DNA from: an uncultured Oscillospiraceae bacterium
Lineage (GTDB): Bacteria; Bacillota; Clostridia; Oscillospirales; Ruminococcaceae
Direction of reading: 5' to 3'
DNA length: 64,000 nt
Assembly (NCBI GenBank): GCA_934526065.1
Contig: CAKSZX010000010.1
Coordinates: forward strand, 1-64,000
Positions 7,268 to 15,043 of the stretch are shown here, in pieces. The translations under genes and the position numbers were made by a program. How positions within the stretch are numbered: position 1 is the first letter of the stretch; every line of letters starts with the position of its first letter. The notes under the pieces are model-generated. The model made no database searches and had not been told where the DNA came from. It worked only from the letters and a program-made list of their open reading frames with translations.

Positions 7268-7296
7268 TTTACATATCAAAAAAATAGTGATAAAAT
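7268..7296 (+). promoter_or_regulatory. Promoter of nifJ
   Basis: TTTACA (7268-7273) and TAAAAT (7291-7296) with a 17-base spacer, about 54 bases before the nifJ start. AAGGAGG at about 7334 is a near-perfect ribosome-binding site, in line with high expression. Confidence 0.75.
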
Positions 7297-7350
7297 GATA
7301 ACTGTAAAAAAGGCATAAGTGTGCCTTAATATAAGGAGGATAAAATTCCA

Positions 7351-10300
7351 ATGGCAAGAAAAAGAATTTCTATGGATGGCAACCAGGCTGCCGCTCATGC
7401 TTCATACGCATTCAGCGAATTTGCCGGTATCTATCCTATCACGCCTTCAAGCCCTATGGCTGACTATGCTGACCAGTGGGCCGTTGCAGGCAGAAAGAAC
7501 TTGTTCGGCACAGAAGTTAAGGTTGTAGAAATGCAGTCCGAAGCAGGTGCTGCCGGTACAGTTCACGGCGCTTTGCAGGCCGGTGCTTTGACAACAACAT
7601 TTACTGCATCACAGGGTCTTCTTTTGATGATTCCTAACATGTACAAAATCGCCGGTGAATTGCTCCCATGTGTTTTTGACGTTTCAGCTCGTACAGTAGC
7701 TGCTCACGCTTTGAACATTTTCGGCGATCACTCAGACGTTTACGCATGTCGTCAGACAGGTTTTGCAATGCTTGCAGAGTCCAACCCACAGGAGGTTATG
7801 GACCTTACAGCTGTTGCTCACCTTTCAACAATCAAGGGCCGTGTTCCTGTTCTTAACTTCTTTGACGGTTTCAGAACATCACACGAAATCCAGAAGATCG
7901 AAGTTTGGTCAAACGAAGATTTGGCTGATATGGTTGACTGGGACGCTATCGCAGCATTCAGAAAGAGATCATTGAACCCTGAAAGACCTGTTCTCCGCGG
8001 TACAGCTCAGAACGGCGATATCTTCTTCCAGGCTAAGGAAGCTTCAAACAAATACTATCAGGCATTCCCGGCTATCGTAGAAGATTACATGCACAAAGTA
8101 AACGAAAAGATCGGTACAAACTACCAGCTCTTCAACTACTATGGCGCACCTGATGCAGAAAAAGTTATCATCGCTATGGGTTCAGTTTGTGACACAGCTG
8201 AAGAAGTTATCGACTACATGATGGAAAAAGGCGAAAAAGTAGGTCTTATCAAAGTTAGACTTTACCGTCCTTTCTCAGCTAAACACCTTGTTGCAGCTAT
8301 TCCTGAAACAGTTAAGAAGATTGCAGTTCTTGACAGAACAAAGGAACCTGGCTCAATGGGCGAACCTCTTTACCTTGATGTTGTTACTGCTTTGGCAACA
8401 GAAGGCAAATTGGCAGGCAAGACAGTTGTAGGCGGCAGATACGGTCTTGGTTCAAAAGACACAACACCTGCTTGCATCTTTGCTGTATTTGCAAACCTTG
8501 ATCTTGAAACACCTAAGGCAAACTTCACAGTAGGTATCGAAGATGATGTTACTAACGCATCACTCCCACTTCCTAAAGATGTTCCTGCAACAGCACATAA
8601 ATCAATTATTTCTTGCAAGTTCTGGGGTCTCGGCGGCGACGGTACAGTTGGCGCTAACAAGAACTCAATCAAGATTATCGGTGACCACACCGACAAATAT
8701 GTTCAGGCTTACTTCCAGTATGACTCAAAGAAGACAGGCGGCGTAACTATTTCTCACTTGAGATTCGGCGACACACCTATCAAGTCAACATACTACATCA
8801 ACCAGGCAGACTTTGTTGCTTGCCACAACCCTTCATACATCATCAAGGGTTACTCAATGGTTAGAGATGTTAAGCCGGGCGGCACATTCCTTATCAACTG
8901 CCAGTGGTCAGATGAAGAACTCAACCACCACTTGCCGGCAGTAGCTAAGAGATATATCGCTAAGAATAACATTCAGGTTTACACAATCGACGCTATTGAC
9001 CTTGCCAAGGAAATCGGCATGGGCAAGAGAACAAACACAATTTTGCAGTCTGCTTTCTTTGCACTTGCTAAGATCCTCCCGGTTGACGAAGCTGTTCAGT
9101 ACATGAAAGAAAAAGCTAAGGCTTCTTACATGAAGAAGGGCGCTGACATTGTTGAACTTAACTATAAGGCTATCGACATCGGTAAGGACAGACTCCACAA
9201 GGTAGAAATCCCTGCTGATTGGGCAACAGCTGAAGATGCACCTAAGGCAGCATCTAACAACAAGTACACATCAGAAACACAGAAGTACTTCAACGAAAAG
9301 ATCGTTGAACCTGTTGATATGATGAACGGCGACGAACTTCCTGTTTCAACATTCGTTGGTCACGAAGACGGTACATTCCCACTTGGTCTTGCCGCATTTG
9401 AAAAACGTGGTGTTGCTGTTGACGTTCCTACATGGGATCCTGCAAAATGTATCCAGTGTAACCAGTGTGCTTATGTATGTTCACACGCAGCTATCAGACC
9501 GTTCGCTCTTACAAAAGAAGAAGTTGCCGCTGCACCTGCAGGTTTGAAGACAACAGAAAAGATGATCGGTAAAGGTTGCGAAGACTTGGTATTCGTTATG
9601 GCAGTAAGCCCGCTTGACTGTATGGGTTGCGGCGTATGTGTAAGCGTATGTCCTGCTAAAGAAAAGGCTATCACAATGGTTAACCAGGAAACACAGCTTG
9701 ACCAGGCTGCAGTTTGGAACTACCTTGTTAACGAAGTATCAGTTAAGGAACTTCCGTTCAAAGAAGATTCAGTTAAGGGCTCACAGTTCAAGCAGCCGTT
9801 GCTTGAATTCTCAGGCGCTTGCGCAGGTTGTGTAGAAACAGCTTATGCTCGTCTTATCACACAGCTCTTCGGTGACAGAATGTACATTGCTAACGCTACA
9901 GGTTGTTCATCAATTTGGGGCGGTTCAGCACCTGCTACACCTTACACAACAAACAAAGACGGTCACGGTCCGGCATGGGCTAACTCATTGTTCGAGGACA
10001 ACGCTGAATTCGGTCTTGGTATTTACATGGGTCAGAAGACAATCCGTGAGGCATTGAAGAAAGACCTTGTTGAATTGAAAGAAAAGACAACTAACGAAGC
10101 TAAGGCAGCAGCTATCCAGGCATGGCTTGACACTTATGATGACGGCGATGCTAACAAGGCAGCAACAGCTGACTTGATCGCAGCTTTGGAAGCTGATCCT
10201 GAATGTCCATACTGCCAGAAGATTTTGAAAGACAAGGAATACCTTGCTAAGAAGTCAGTATGGATCTTCGGTGGCGACGGTTGGGCATACGACATCGGCT

Positions 10301-10905
10301 TCGGCGGTCTTGACCACGTTCTCGCTTCCGGCGAAGATGTAAACGTTATGGTATTTGATACTGAGGTTTACTCAAATACAGGCGGTCAGGCATCTAAGGC
10401 TTCTAACATCGGTCAGGTTGCACAGTTCGCAACAGCCGGTAAGTCAATCGGTAAGAAGGATCTTCCTGCAATCGCTATGTCTTACGGCTATGTATATGTT
10501 GCTCACATCGGTATGGGCGCAGATATGAACCAGACAATCAAGGCTATGAAAGAGGCTGAGGCTTACCACGGTCCGTCACTTATCATCGGTTATGCACCTT
10601 GTGAAATGCACTCAATCAAGGGCGGTATGACAAACAGCCAGGCTGAAATCAAGAGAGCCGTAACAACAGGTTACTGGAACCTCTTCAGATACAACCCTGC
10701 ACTTAAAGCAGAAGGCAAGAACCCGTTCACACTTGATTCAAAGGCACCACAGGGCGGTTATCAGGACTTCTTGATGAACGAAGCTCGTTATTCACGTTTG
10801 AAGGCTTCTAACCCTGAAAGAGCTGCAAAACTCTTTGCAGAGAGCGAAAAAGAAGCTAACGACAGATACGATCACCTTACAAGATTGATTGACTTGTACA
10901 AATAA
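7351..10905 (+). CDS. nifJ: Pyruvate:ferredoxin (flavodoxin) oxidoreductase (1184 aa)
   Basis: It oxidatively decarboxylates pyruvate to acetyl-CoA and CO2 and reduces ferredoxin, a central step of anaerobic fermentation. The length matches single-chain homodimeric enzymes. Order: N-terminal pyruvate-binding domain (GNQAAAHASYAFSEFAGIYP), gamma-like domain near 420-600, a two-[4Fe-4S] ferredoxin domain (CIQCNQCAYVC about 700; CMGCGVCVSVC about 756), CAGCVETAY near 828, and a thiamine-diphosphate domain near 970-1030 (GDGWAYDIGFGGLDH, SNTGGQASK). Codon choice is strongly biased to GCT, GTT, ACA, TCA and GAC compared with neighbours, as in very highly expressed genes. Confidence 0.97.
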   Translation: MARKRISMDGNQAAAHASYAFSEFAGIYPITPSSPMADYADQWAVAGRKNLFGTEVKVVEMQSEAGAAGTVHGALQAGALTTTFTASQGLLLMIPNMYKIAGELLPCVFDVSARTVAAHALNIFGDHSDVYACRQTGFAMLAESNPQEVMDLTAVAHLSTIKGRVPVLNFFDGFRTSHEIQKIEVWSNEDLADMVDWDAIAAFRKRSLNPERPVLRGTAQNGDIFFQAKEASNKYYQAFPAIVEDYMHKVNEKIGTNYQLFNYYGAPDAEKVIIAMGSVCDTAEEVIDYMMEKGEKVGLIKVRLYRPFSAKHLVAAIPETVKKIAVLDRTKEPGSMGEPLYLDVVTALATEGKLAGKTVVGGRYGLGSKDTTPACIFAVFANLDLETPKANFTVGIEDDVTNASLPLPKDVPATAHKSIISCKFWGLGGDGTVGANKNSIKIIGDHTDKYVQAYFQYDSKKTGGVTISHLRFGDTPIKSTYYINQADFVACHNPSYIIKGYSMVRDVKPGGTFLINCQWSDEELNHHLPAVAKRYIAKNNIQVYTIDAIDLAKEIGMGKRTNTILQSAFFALAKILPVDEAVQYMKEKAKASYMKKGADIVELNYKAIDIGKDRLHKVEIPADWATAEDAPKAASNNKYTSETQKYFNEKIVEPVDMMNGDELPVSTFVGHEDGTFPLGLAAFEKRGVAVDVPTWDPAKCIQCNQCAYVCSHAAIRPFALTKEEVAAAPAGLKTTEKMIGKGCEDLVFVMAVSPLDCMGCGVCVSVCPAKEKAITMVNQETQLDQAAVWNYLVNEVSVKELPFKEDSVKGSQFKQPLLEFSGACAGCVETAYARLITQLFGDRMYIANATGCSSIWGGSAPATPYTTNKDGHGPAWANSLFEDNAEFGLGIYMGQKTIREALKKDLVELKEKTTNEAKAAAIQAWLDTYDDGDANKAATADLIAALEADPECPYCQKILKDKEYLAKKSVWIFGGDGWAYDIGFGGLDHVLASGEDVNVMVFDTEVYSNTGGQASKASNIGQVAQFATAGKSIGKKDLPAIAMSYGYVYVAHIGMGADMNQTIKAMKEAEAYHGPSLIIGYAPCEMHSIKGGMTNSQAEIKRAVTTGYWNLFRYNPALKAEGKNPFTLDSKAPQGGYQDFLMNEARYSRLKASNPERAAKLFAESEKEANDRYDHLTRLIDLYK

Positions 10906-10945
10906 TCTGTAAGTTTTGGTTAAATCAGTTGTAACTAAATAACAG

Positions 10946-10980
10946 ACACCCCTGTTCGAGCGCTCGAACAGGGGTGTTTT
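10946..10980 (+). terminator. Terminator of nifJ
   Basis: A perfect 32-base palindrome (arms ACACCCCTGTTCGAGC at 10946-10961 and its complement at 10962-10977) followed by TTTT. Confidence 0.93.
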
Positions 10981-11006
10981 GCCATAAGTTTTGGCAAAGT
11001 ATAAAT

Positions 11007-11046
11007 AAAACAGGCGGTAATTATTTACAAATTACCGTCTGTTTTT
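11007..11046. terminator. Bidirectional terminator between nifJ and the kinase-like gene
   Basis: ACAGGCGGTAATT pairs with AATTACCGTCTGT, with A-rich and T-rich flanks on the two sides. It can end the minus-strand gene at 11061 and back up nifJ termination. Confidence 0.8.
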
Positions 11047-11060
11047 ATATGATTTGATTT

Positions 11061-12143
11061 TTAGATTTTTACTGCACCGTGGGTTGCAGGGTGAAGAATT
11101 TCGATACAATTTTCGCCGAATATTTTTTCAACGGCTTTTGTAAATATTTCCTTTGTGCTGTCTTTTACGCAACACAACAATTTCCAGTCTGCGGTTTTAG
11201 GCAGACATTTGTCAAAATTCTTGCCGCTGGTTTCCGCCTCTGTTTTAACGGTGGCTTCTACAACAGGGCTGCCGGTGCCGCCGGTAACATTTTTGCGATA
11301 AAGTTTTTCAAAATTTTCTTGGGTGTAAAAGTCCGCCAAAAACAAAACCGATTCTTTTTCCGGGTTGGACATCTTTTCAATTTTGGTGTAAAATTCTTCT
11401 TCCGTCATATCCTCCGGCTCACAGCCCAGGGCGGAAATAAGCCTGTCTATCTGTTCTTCGGCAATATCCTCGTCCAAATTCAGGTTTGTTTTGCCTATGT
11501 TTACAACATACATACCGTAGCCGGCAAAATTCGGTTTAATTTCTTTTAAAATCGGCTTTTCCGGGTTTGTAAAATCCCCTAAAAGAGTGTTGCCGTTTAA
11601 AGATGTGTAAGGGTCGGTGGCGTAACATTCCATATTGCCGTAGTTTGCCAAAACCCACCGGTTTATGTCGGAAATTTCTCTCCGGCTTAAACCTGCGGAG
11701 AACAAATCGTTAAAAACATACAGCAGGCTTGTGCAAAAATGGCTTGCTTCTTCAAGGCCTGCCCCGGGCAATGTGTCGCAACAGGCAAATATATTGCCGC
11801 CGGTTACGGCAATTTTGCGGTTAACAAGGGCGGCGCAAACGCCCCTTACTATATAGGCACAGGTGCCGGTTTCCTCGTTAAAAGGACCTGCCTGCTTAAC
11901 ATCTATTACATCTTGGCCGGAATAGCCCAAAGCGGAAAACTTTACAAATCCGCTGTTGTTTTTCTCCGCCCGAATAATCCGGCTTTTGTCGGTGGCTATG
12001 GAAAAATCCTCCCCATCCCCGGCCAGCAAAACAGAATAAGGCACCCGATAAACCCCTTGCCGTACTGTGCCGAATTTGTTTGTAAATTCATTTTTTGCGG
12101 TTTCTATGGCCGCATTTTCAATGTCTGTAAATTTTACTTCCAT
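11061..12143 (-). CDS. Degenerate galactokinase-like (GHMP) protein (360 aa)
   Basis: The layout follows clostridial galactokinases. Residues 34-48 (VPYSVLLAGDGEDFS) align with the substrate signature APGR-x-x-GG-N-H-T-D, keeping only the last Asp. Residues 93-105 match the helix before the ATP loop. DTLPGAGLEEASHF (123-136) stands where GSGLSSSAAF should be. C173-YAT-D177 aligns with CGLMD, retaining the catalytic-type Asp. The C-terminus (AVEKIFGENCIEIL) matches the galactokinase end. Loss of the Arg/His and of the loop serines suggests altered chemistry or a pseudokinase. It is monocistronic. The family assignment is inferred from alignment by eye. Confidence 0.6.
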   Translation of the reverse strand: MEVKFTDIENAAIETAKNEFTNKFGTVRQGVYRVPYSVLLAGDGEDFSIATDKSRIIRAEKNNSGFVKFSALGYSGQDVIDVKQAGPFNEETGTCAYIVRGVCAALVNRKIAVTGGNIFACCDTLPGAGLEEASHFCTSLLYVFNDLFSAGLSRREISDINRWVLANYGNMECYATDPYTSLNGNTLLGDFTNPEKPILKEIKPNFAGYGMYVVNIGKTNLNLDEDIAEEQIDRLISALGCEPEDMTEEEFYTKIEKMSNPEKESVLFLADFYTQENFEKLYRKNVTGGTGSPVVEATVKTEAETSGKNFDKCLPKTADWKLLCCVKDSTKEIFTKAVEKIFGENCIEILHPATHGAVKI

Positions 12144-12268
12144 ACTTGCACCTCACAATTAACATATTATATATGATTATATCACAAAACTGAAATTAAA
12201 ATAAAGATATATCGAGGATTGTGTAGAAAATATTTGTGAAAATTTTAATATCACAATGCGTTCTAATA

Positions 12269-12297
12269 TTGCATAAAGCTGTATGTAATGTTATACT
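12269..12297 (+). promoter_or_regulatory. Promoter of the small membrane protein gene
   Basis: TTGCAT (12269-12274) and TATACT (12292-12297) with a 17-base spacer. AAAGAGGG gives the ribosome-binding site before the ATG at 12329. Confidence 0.75.
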
Positions 12298-12328
12298 TTA
12301 AATAAGTAAAGGAAAAGAGGGTAATATT

Positions 12329-12742
12329 ATGTCAAATAATAAGGAAAATACGATTAAAAACTTAAAATCTTTTAATTCTAATGGTATACTCTTTTCTGTT
12401 ATAGGGATTGTTTTTGCAATTTTGGCAGGCCTTTTTTCACTTGATAAATACGCAATGGCGTTTTTCACAGGCTATGCCGGATGGCGGATTGTAAATATTT
12501 ACATATTAAAAAATTTTAAAAGAGATAACCGGGATATATGCGACAATGGGGTATTTGAGCAAATTATAACATTTTATTATTCGGTTATAGTGCTTTTCTT
12601 TGTGATGTACACTTTGAGGTATATACTTTTTGATTTGATAGGCTCGGCAATAATGTTTTATGCGGCCTCGGTTATAGCTTGGTTGGCTTTGGCTTTACGG
12701 AGCAGAAAGATTGACGCCGGCAAGGCGATAAAAGCAAATTAA
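12329..12742 (+). CDS. Small integral membrane protein of unknown function (137 aa)
   Basis: A hydrophilic Asn/Lys-rich N-terminus of about 18 residues precedes four predicted helices (about 20-38, 44-62, 82-102, 106-126). The tail is basic. No residue pattern points to transport or catalysis. It has its own promoter and terminator and lies between two minus-strand genes. I do not recognise the family. Confidence 0.7.
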   Translation: MSNNKENTIKNLKSFNSNGILFSVIGIVFAILAGLFSLDKYAMAFFTGYAGWRIVNIYILKNFKRDNRDICDNGVFEQIITFYYSVIVLFFVMYTLRYILFDLIGSAIMFYAASVIAWLALALRSRKIDAGKAIKAN

Positions 12743-12746
12743 GATA

Positions 12747-12780
12747 AAAGGACGGCTTGATTATAAGCTGTCCTTTAATT
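12747..12780. terminator. Terminator between convergent genes
   Basis: AAAGGACGGCTT pairs with AAGCTGTCCTTT, with A-rich and T-rich flanks. It serves the small membrane gene and possibly the convergent lipoprotein gene. Confidence 0.75.
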
Positions 12781-12795
12781 TTGCCTAATATTATG

Positions 12796-13878
12796 TTATA
12801 TATCTATTTTACACAGGGCTTCTTCGGTGTAAAAATAGTAATTGCCGGTTATGTTGTCATATAAAACATCTATAACAGGATATTTATTTGATTTAGGATA
12901 TATACTTTGAGCAGTCGGGTTTTCGTTATTTTCGTTTAGGTAGATTACACATAGGCTGTTATCCGAATTTTCTTCGTAGAATAAATTTCCGTTTATATAT
13001 TCGGTGATATGAATTGTGTCATAAGCAGTATATTTTTTATTTTGATATACAAGGTAGTTGTGCATAACATTGTCCGGATCGTAGTAGGTGTAAATATAAC
13101 TGCTGTCGGTATATGCAAAGCCTCTTAAATATAAAGGCAAAACATCTGTTTTTGTTATTTTACCTTTTTCCAGTTTTAAAATAGTTGAATTTTTATCGTC
13201 TTTACCATGTAAAAATATTTCTTTTCCATTGATATTAAAATAAAAATTGTCGCAAGTAATATTATCTTTAATCGGCATTACAGTTTCAAAGCCATTGGAG
13301 GAATATGAATATATTCCGGTTTTATCATTATCCTTTAAATCATGGTAATAAGTGTACAGTATATCTTCTTTTTGTAAAAATTCAGGAGCCTCGCCGTTAG
13401 TCGATATATCACCATTGGCTAAAACAGTTATATCGTTGTCGGCTATTTCTATTATAAACCATGTATAAATGCCCTCTGCCGGTTGTTGGCGGTATACCCC
13501 GGACAAAAGAATTTTTCCGTTGAATAAGACACCATTAAATACGGACAAATTAAAACCCTCAATATCGTAAGTACGGTTTATCACATTATCCTTTAACGAG
13601 TAAGTGATAATTCTGCTTGTATTATTGCACAGTTGCCCCGGCCGGTTGGTTACATCATACATTTGATTTATTAAAACCGTATCATTGTTTATGTCTAAAA
13701 TATAATTATATATTCCGTCACCGTTATCAAATTCTTGGGTTAAATTCATAACCTGGGTATATGCTATACTGTCTGTCGGCGGGCTGATGTGGGGCAATGC
13801 TTCATTGTCGGTTTGCTTATCCCCGGCGCTGCAAGATGAAAATAAAAACAGCATTAAGATAAACAGAATATTCTTCAT
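12796..13878 (-). CDS. Predicted lipoprotein of unknown function (360 aa)
   Basis: I take the ATG at 13878 rather than the in-frame GTG four codons upstream, because AGGTGA lies 8 bases before this ATG and overlaps the GTG. The signal peptide MKNILFILMLFLFSSC ends in a lipobox with Cys16. The remainder is Asn/Tyr/Asp-rich, with repeated short strand-turn segments such as NGKEIFLHG and YIYTYYDPD, which could be a beta-propeller. The general style resembles the lipoprotein at 494-1744, but it lacks the Cys-rich motif. Function is unknown. Confidence 0.75.
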   Translation of the reverse strand: MKNILFILMLFLFSSCSAGDKQTDNEALPHISPPTDSIAYTQVMNLTQEFDNGDGIYNYILDINNDTVLINQMYDVTNRPGQLCNNTSRIITYSLKDNVINRTYDIEGFNLSVFNGVLFNGKILLSGVYRQQPAEGIYTWFIIEIADNDITVLANGDISTNGEAPEFLQKEDILYTYYHDLKDNDKTGIYSYSSNGFETVMPIKDNITCDNFYFNINGKEIFLHGKDDKNSTILKLEKGKITKTDVLPLYLRGFAYTDSSYIYTYYDPDNVMHNYLVYQNKKYTAYDTIHITEYINGNLFYEENSDNSLCVIYLNENNENPTAQSIYPKSNKYPVIDVLYDNITGNYYFYTEEALCKIDI

Positions 13879-14011
13879 AGTTAAAATCACCTACTTATCA
13901 ATCGGCAAAACCGATGTACGAATAATTGTTTTAATAACCTTTCAATTACAGGATATCATAAATTCAGGAAGTTATCAGTAAAAAAAGAAAAGTTTCTTAT
14001 TTTTTTCACGA

Positions 14012-14605
14012 CTATTCCAGCTGCCGGCCAAGCATAGCCACCGCCGTAAAGGCGATGTCCGTGTTTACTCTCCGGCCGGTAAACCTTGTGGTGCTTATAT
14101 CAAATTGATTAAATCTTGCCTTTCTCAAATCCGCTTTTCTGAAATTTGTGTTTGATAAAATGCAGTCGGAAAAATCGCAGTTTTCGCAGACAGCGCCGTC
14201 AAAATCCCGATAGGACAAATCCGCACCGGTAAAGTTGATGTCTTTTAACTTTTTGCCCCTGAAATCCCGATATTTTAAGAATGCGTAGCTCCAATTACCG
14301 CCGTTTATATCCACCCGGGCAAGGTCAAGCTCTGTAAATTGGCTGCCGGTGGTTTTGCAGTTGTTCATCTGCCGTGCAAAAGCGGTGCAAAATTTAAAGG
14401 TGCAATTCAGCAAAGCACAGGTTTTAAACACGGCGCCGTTAAACTTACAGCTTACAAATTTACAGTTTTCAAATGATGTGTGGCTTAGCAGACATTCGTA
14501 AAAATTAACCCCAACAAATGTACAGCGGATAAATTTAACATTTTCTATATTCATATTCCGCCAGTTTTTATCTTCAAGTCTTTCGTCTTCAAAAATTTCT
14601 TCCAT
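14012..14605 (-). CDS. Pentapeptide-repeat protein (197 aa)
   Basis: The start at 14605 has GGGGGTAA just upstream; the longer frame only adds a hydrophobic stretch without a ribosome-binding site. From residue 15 onward the sequence repeats A(D/N)LXX-like units with central Phe, Leu or Cys: FIRCTFVGVNFYECLLSHTS, FENCKFVSCKF, FTGADLSYRDFDGAVCENCDF, SNTNFRKADLRKARF. This predicts a right-handed quadrilateral beta-helix covering nearly the whole chain. Some family members mimic DNA and bind gyrase, but most have no known role. Many repeat positions are Cys. Confidence 0.85.
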   Translation of the reverse strand: MEEIFEDERLEDKNWRNMNIENVKFIRCTFVGVNFYECLLSHTSFENCKFVSCKFNGAVFKTCALLNCTFKFCTAFARQMNNCKTTGSQFTELDLARVDINGGNWSYAFLKYRDFRGKKLKDINFTGADLSYRDFDGAVCENCDFSDCILSNTNFRKADLRKARFNQFDISTTRFTGRRVNTDIAFTAVAMLGRQLE

Positions 14606-14673
14606 ATTTTTACCCCCGTTTTTAATGATTATAACGGCATAGATGAAATAATGCAAATTTTTTAAAAACATAC

Positions 14674-14702
14674 TTGACAGAAGGGTAAATAGGTGATATT
14701 AT
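14674..14702 (+). promoter_or_regulatory. Promoter of the csoR-copA operon
   Basis: TTGACA (14674-14679) and TATTAT (14697-14702) with a 17-base spacer: close to consensus, as expected for an operon held off by a repressor. Confidence 0.85.
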
Positions 14703-14710
14703 ATAACCGT

Positions 14711-14729
14711 ACCCCTCAGGGGGAGGGGT
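14711..14729 (+). promoter_or_regulatory. Candidate CsoR operator
   Basis: ACCCCT (14711-14716) and AGGGGT (14724-14729) form an inverted repeat around a G-rich centre, immediately after the -10 box. Known CsoR sites are GC-rich inverted repeats of the form TACCCC...GGGGTA, so binding here would block transcription of the repressor gene and copA. Confidence 0.75.
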
Positions 14730-14752
14730 CTATATCGAAATGAGGTAAAATT

Positions 14753-15016
14753 ATGGTAGCAGATAAAAATAAAGTTTTAACCTGCCTTAAAACCGCAAGG
14801 GGGCAACTTGACACTATTATAAAAATGGTTGAGGACGACAGATACTGTATTGATGTTTCCCAACAGATTTTGGCGGCAGAGGGGCTTTTGAACAGCGCAA
14901 ACAGGCAGATTATAACCGCACACTTAAAGCTCTGCGTAAATAACGCAGAAACCGAAGATGACAGAAATCGGAAAATTGACGAGCTTATAAACCTTGTAAG
15001 CAAAATTATGAAATAA
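14753..15016 (+). CDS. csoR: CsoR-family copper-sensing repressor (87 aa)
   Basis: This is a small all-helical DUF156/CsoR protein. The Cu(I) ligand set of the family is visible as Cys32 (RYCIDVSQQ), then His57 and Cys61 in AHLKLC. In CsoR proteins Cu(I) binding releases the operator. Length is normal. It lies 27 bases before copA and behind the probable operator, so it should be autoregulated and induced by copper. Related family members sense nickel, sulfide or formaldehyde; the partner copA makes copper the best call. Confidence 0.92.
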   Translation: MVADKNKVLTCLKTARGQLDTIIKMVEDDRYCIDVSQQILAAEGLLNSANRQIITAHLKLCVNNAETEDDRNRKIDELINLVSKIMK

Positions 15017-15043
15017 AGATTTATTTTAAAGAAAGGAAAAAGT

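Noticed and set aside
14012..14671. Membrane-targeting N-terminus of the pentapeptide protein
   Set aside because: The hydrophobic 22-residue extension comes only from the longest frame; the ATG at 14605 has the ribosome-binding site and starts a normal soluble protein.
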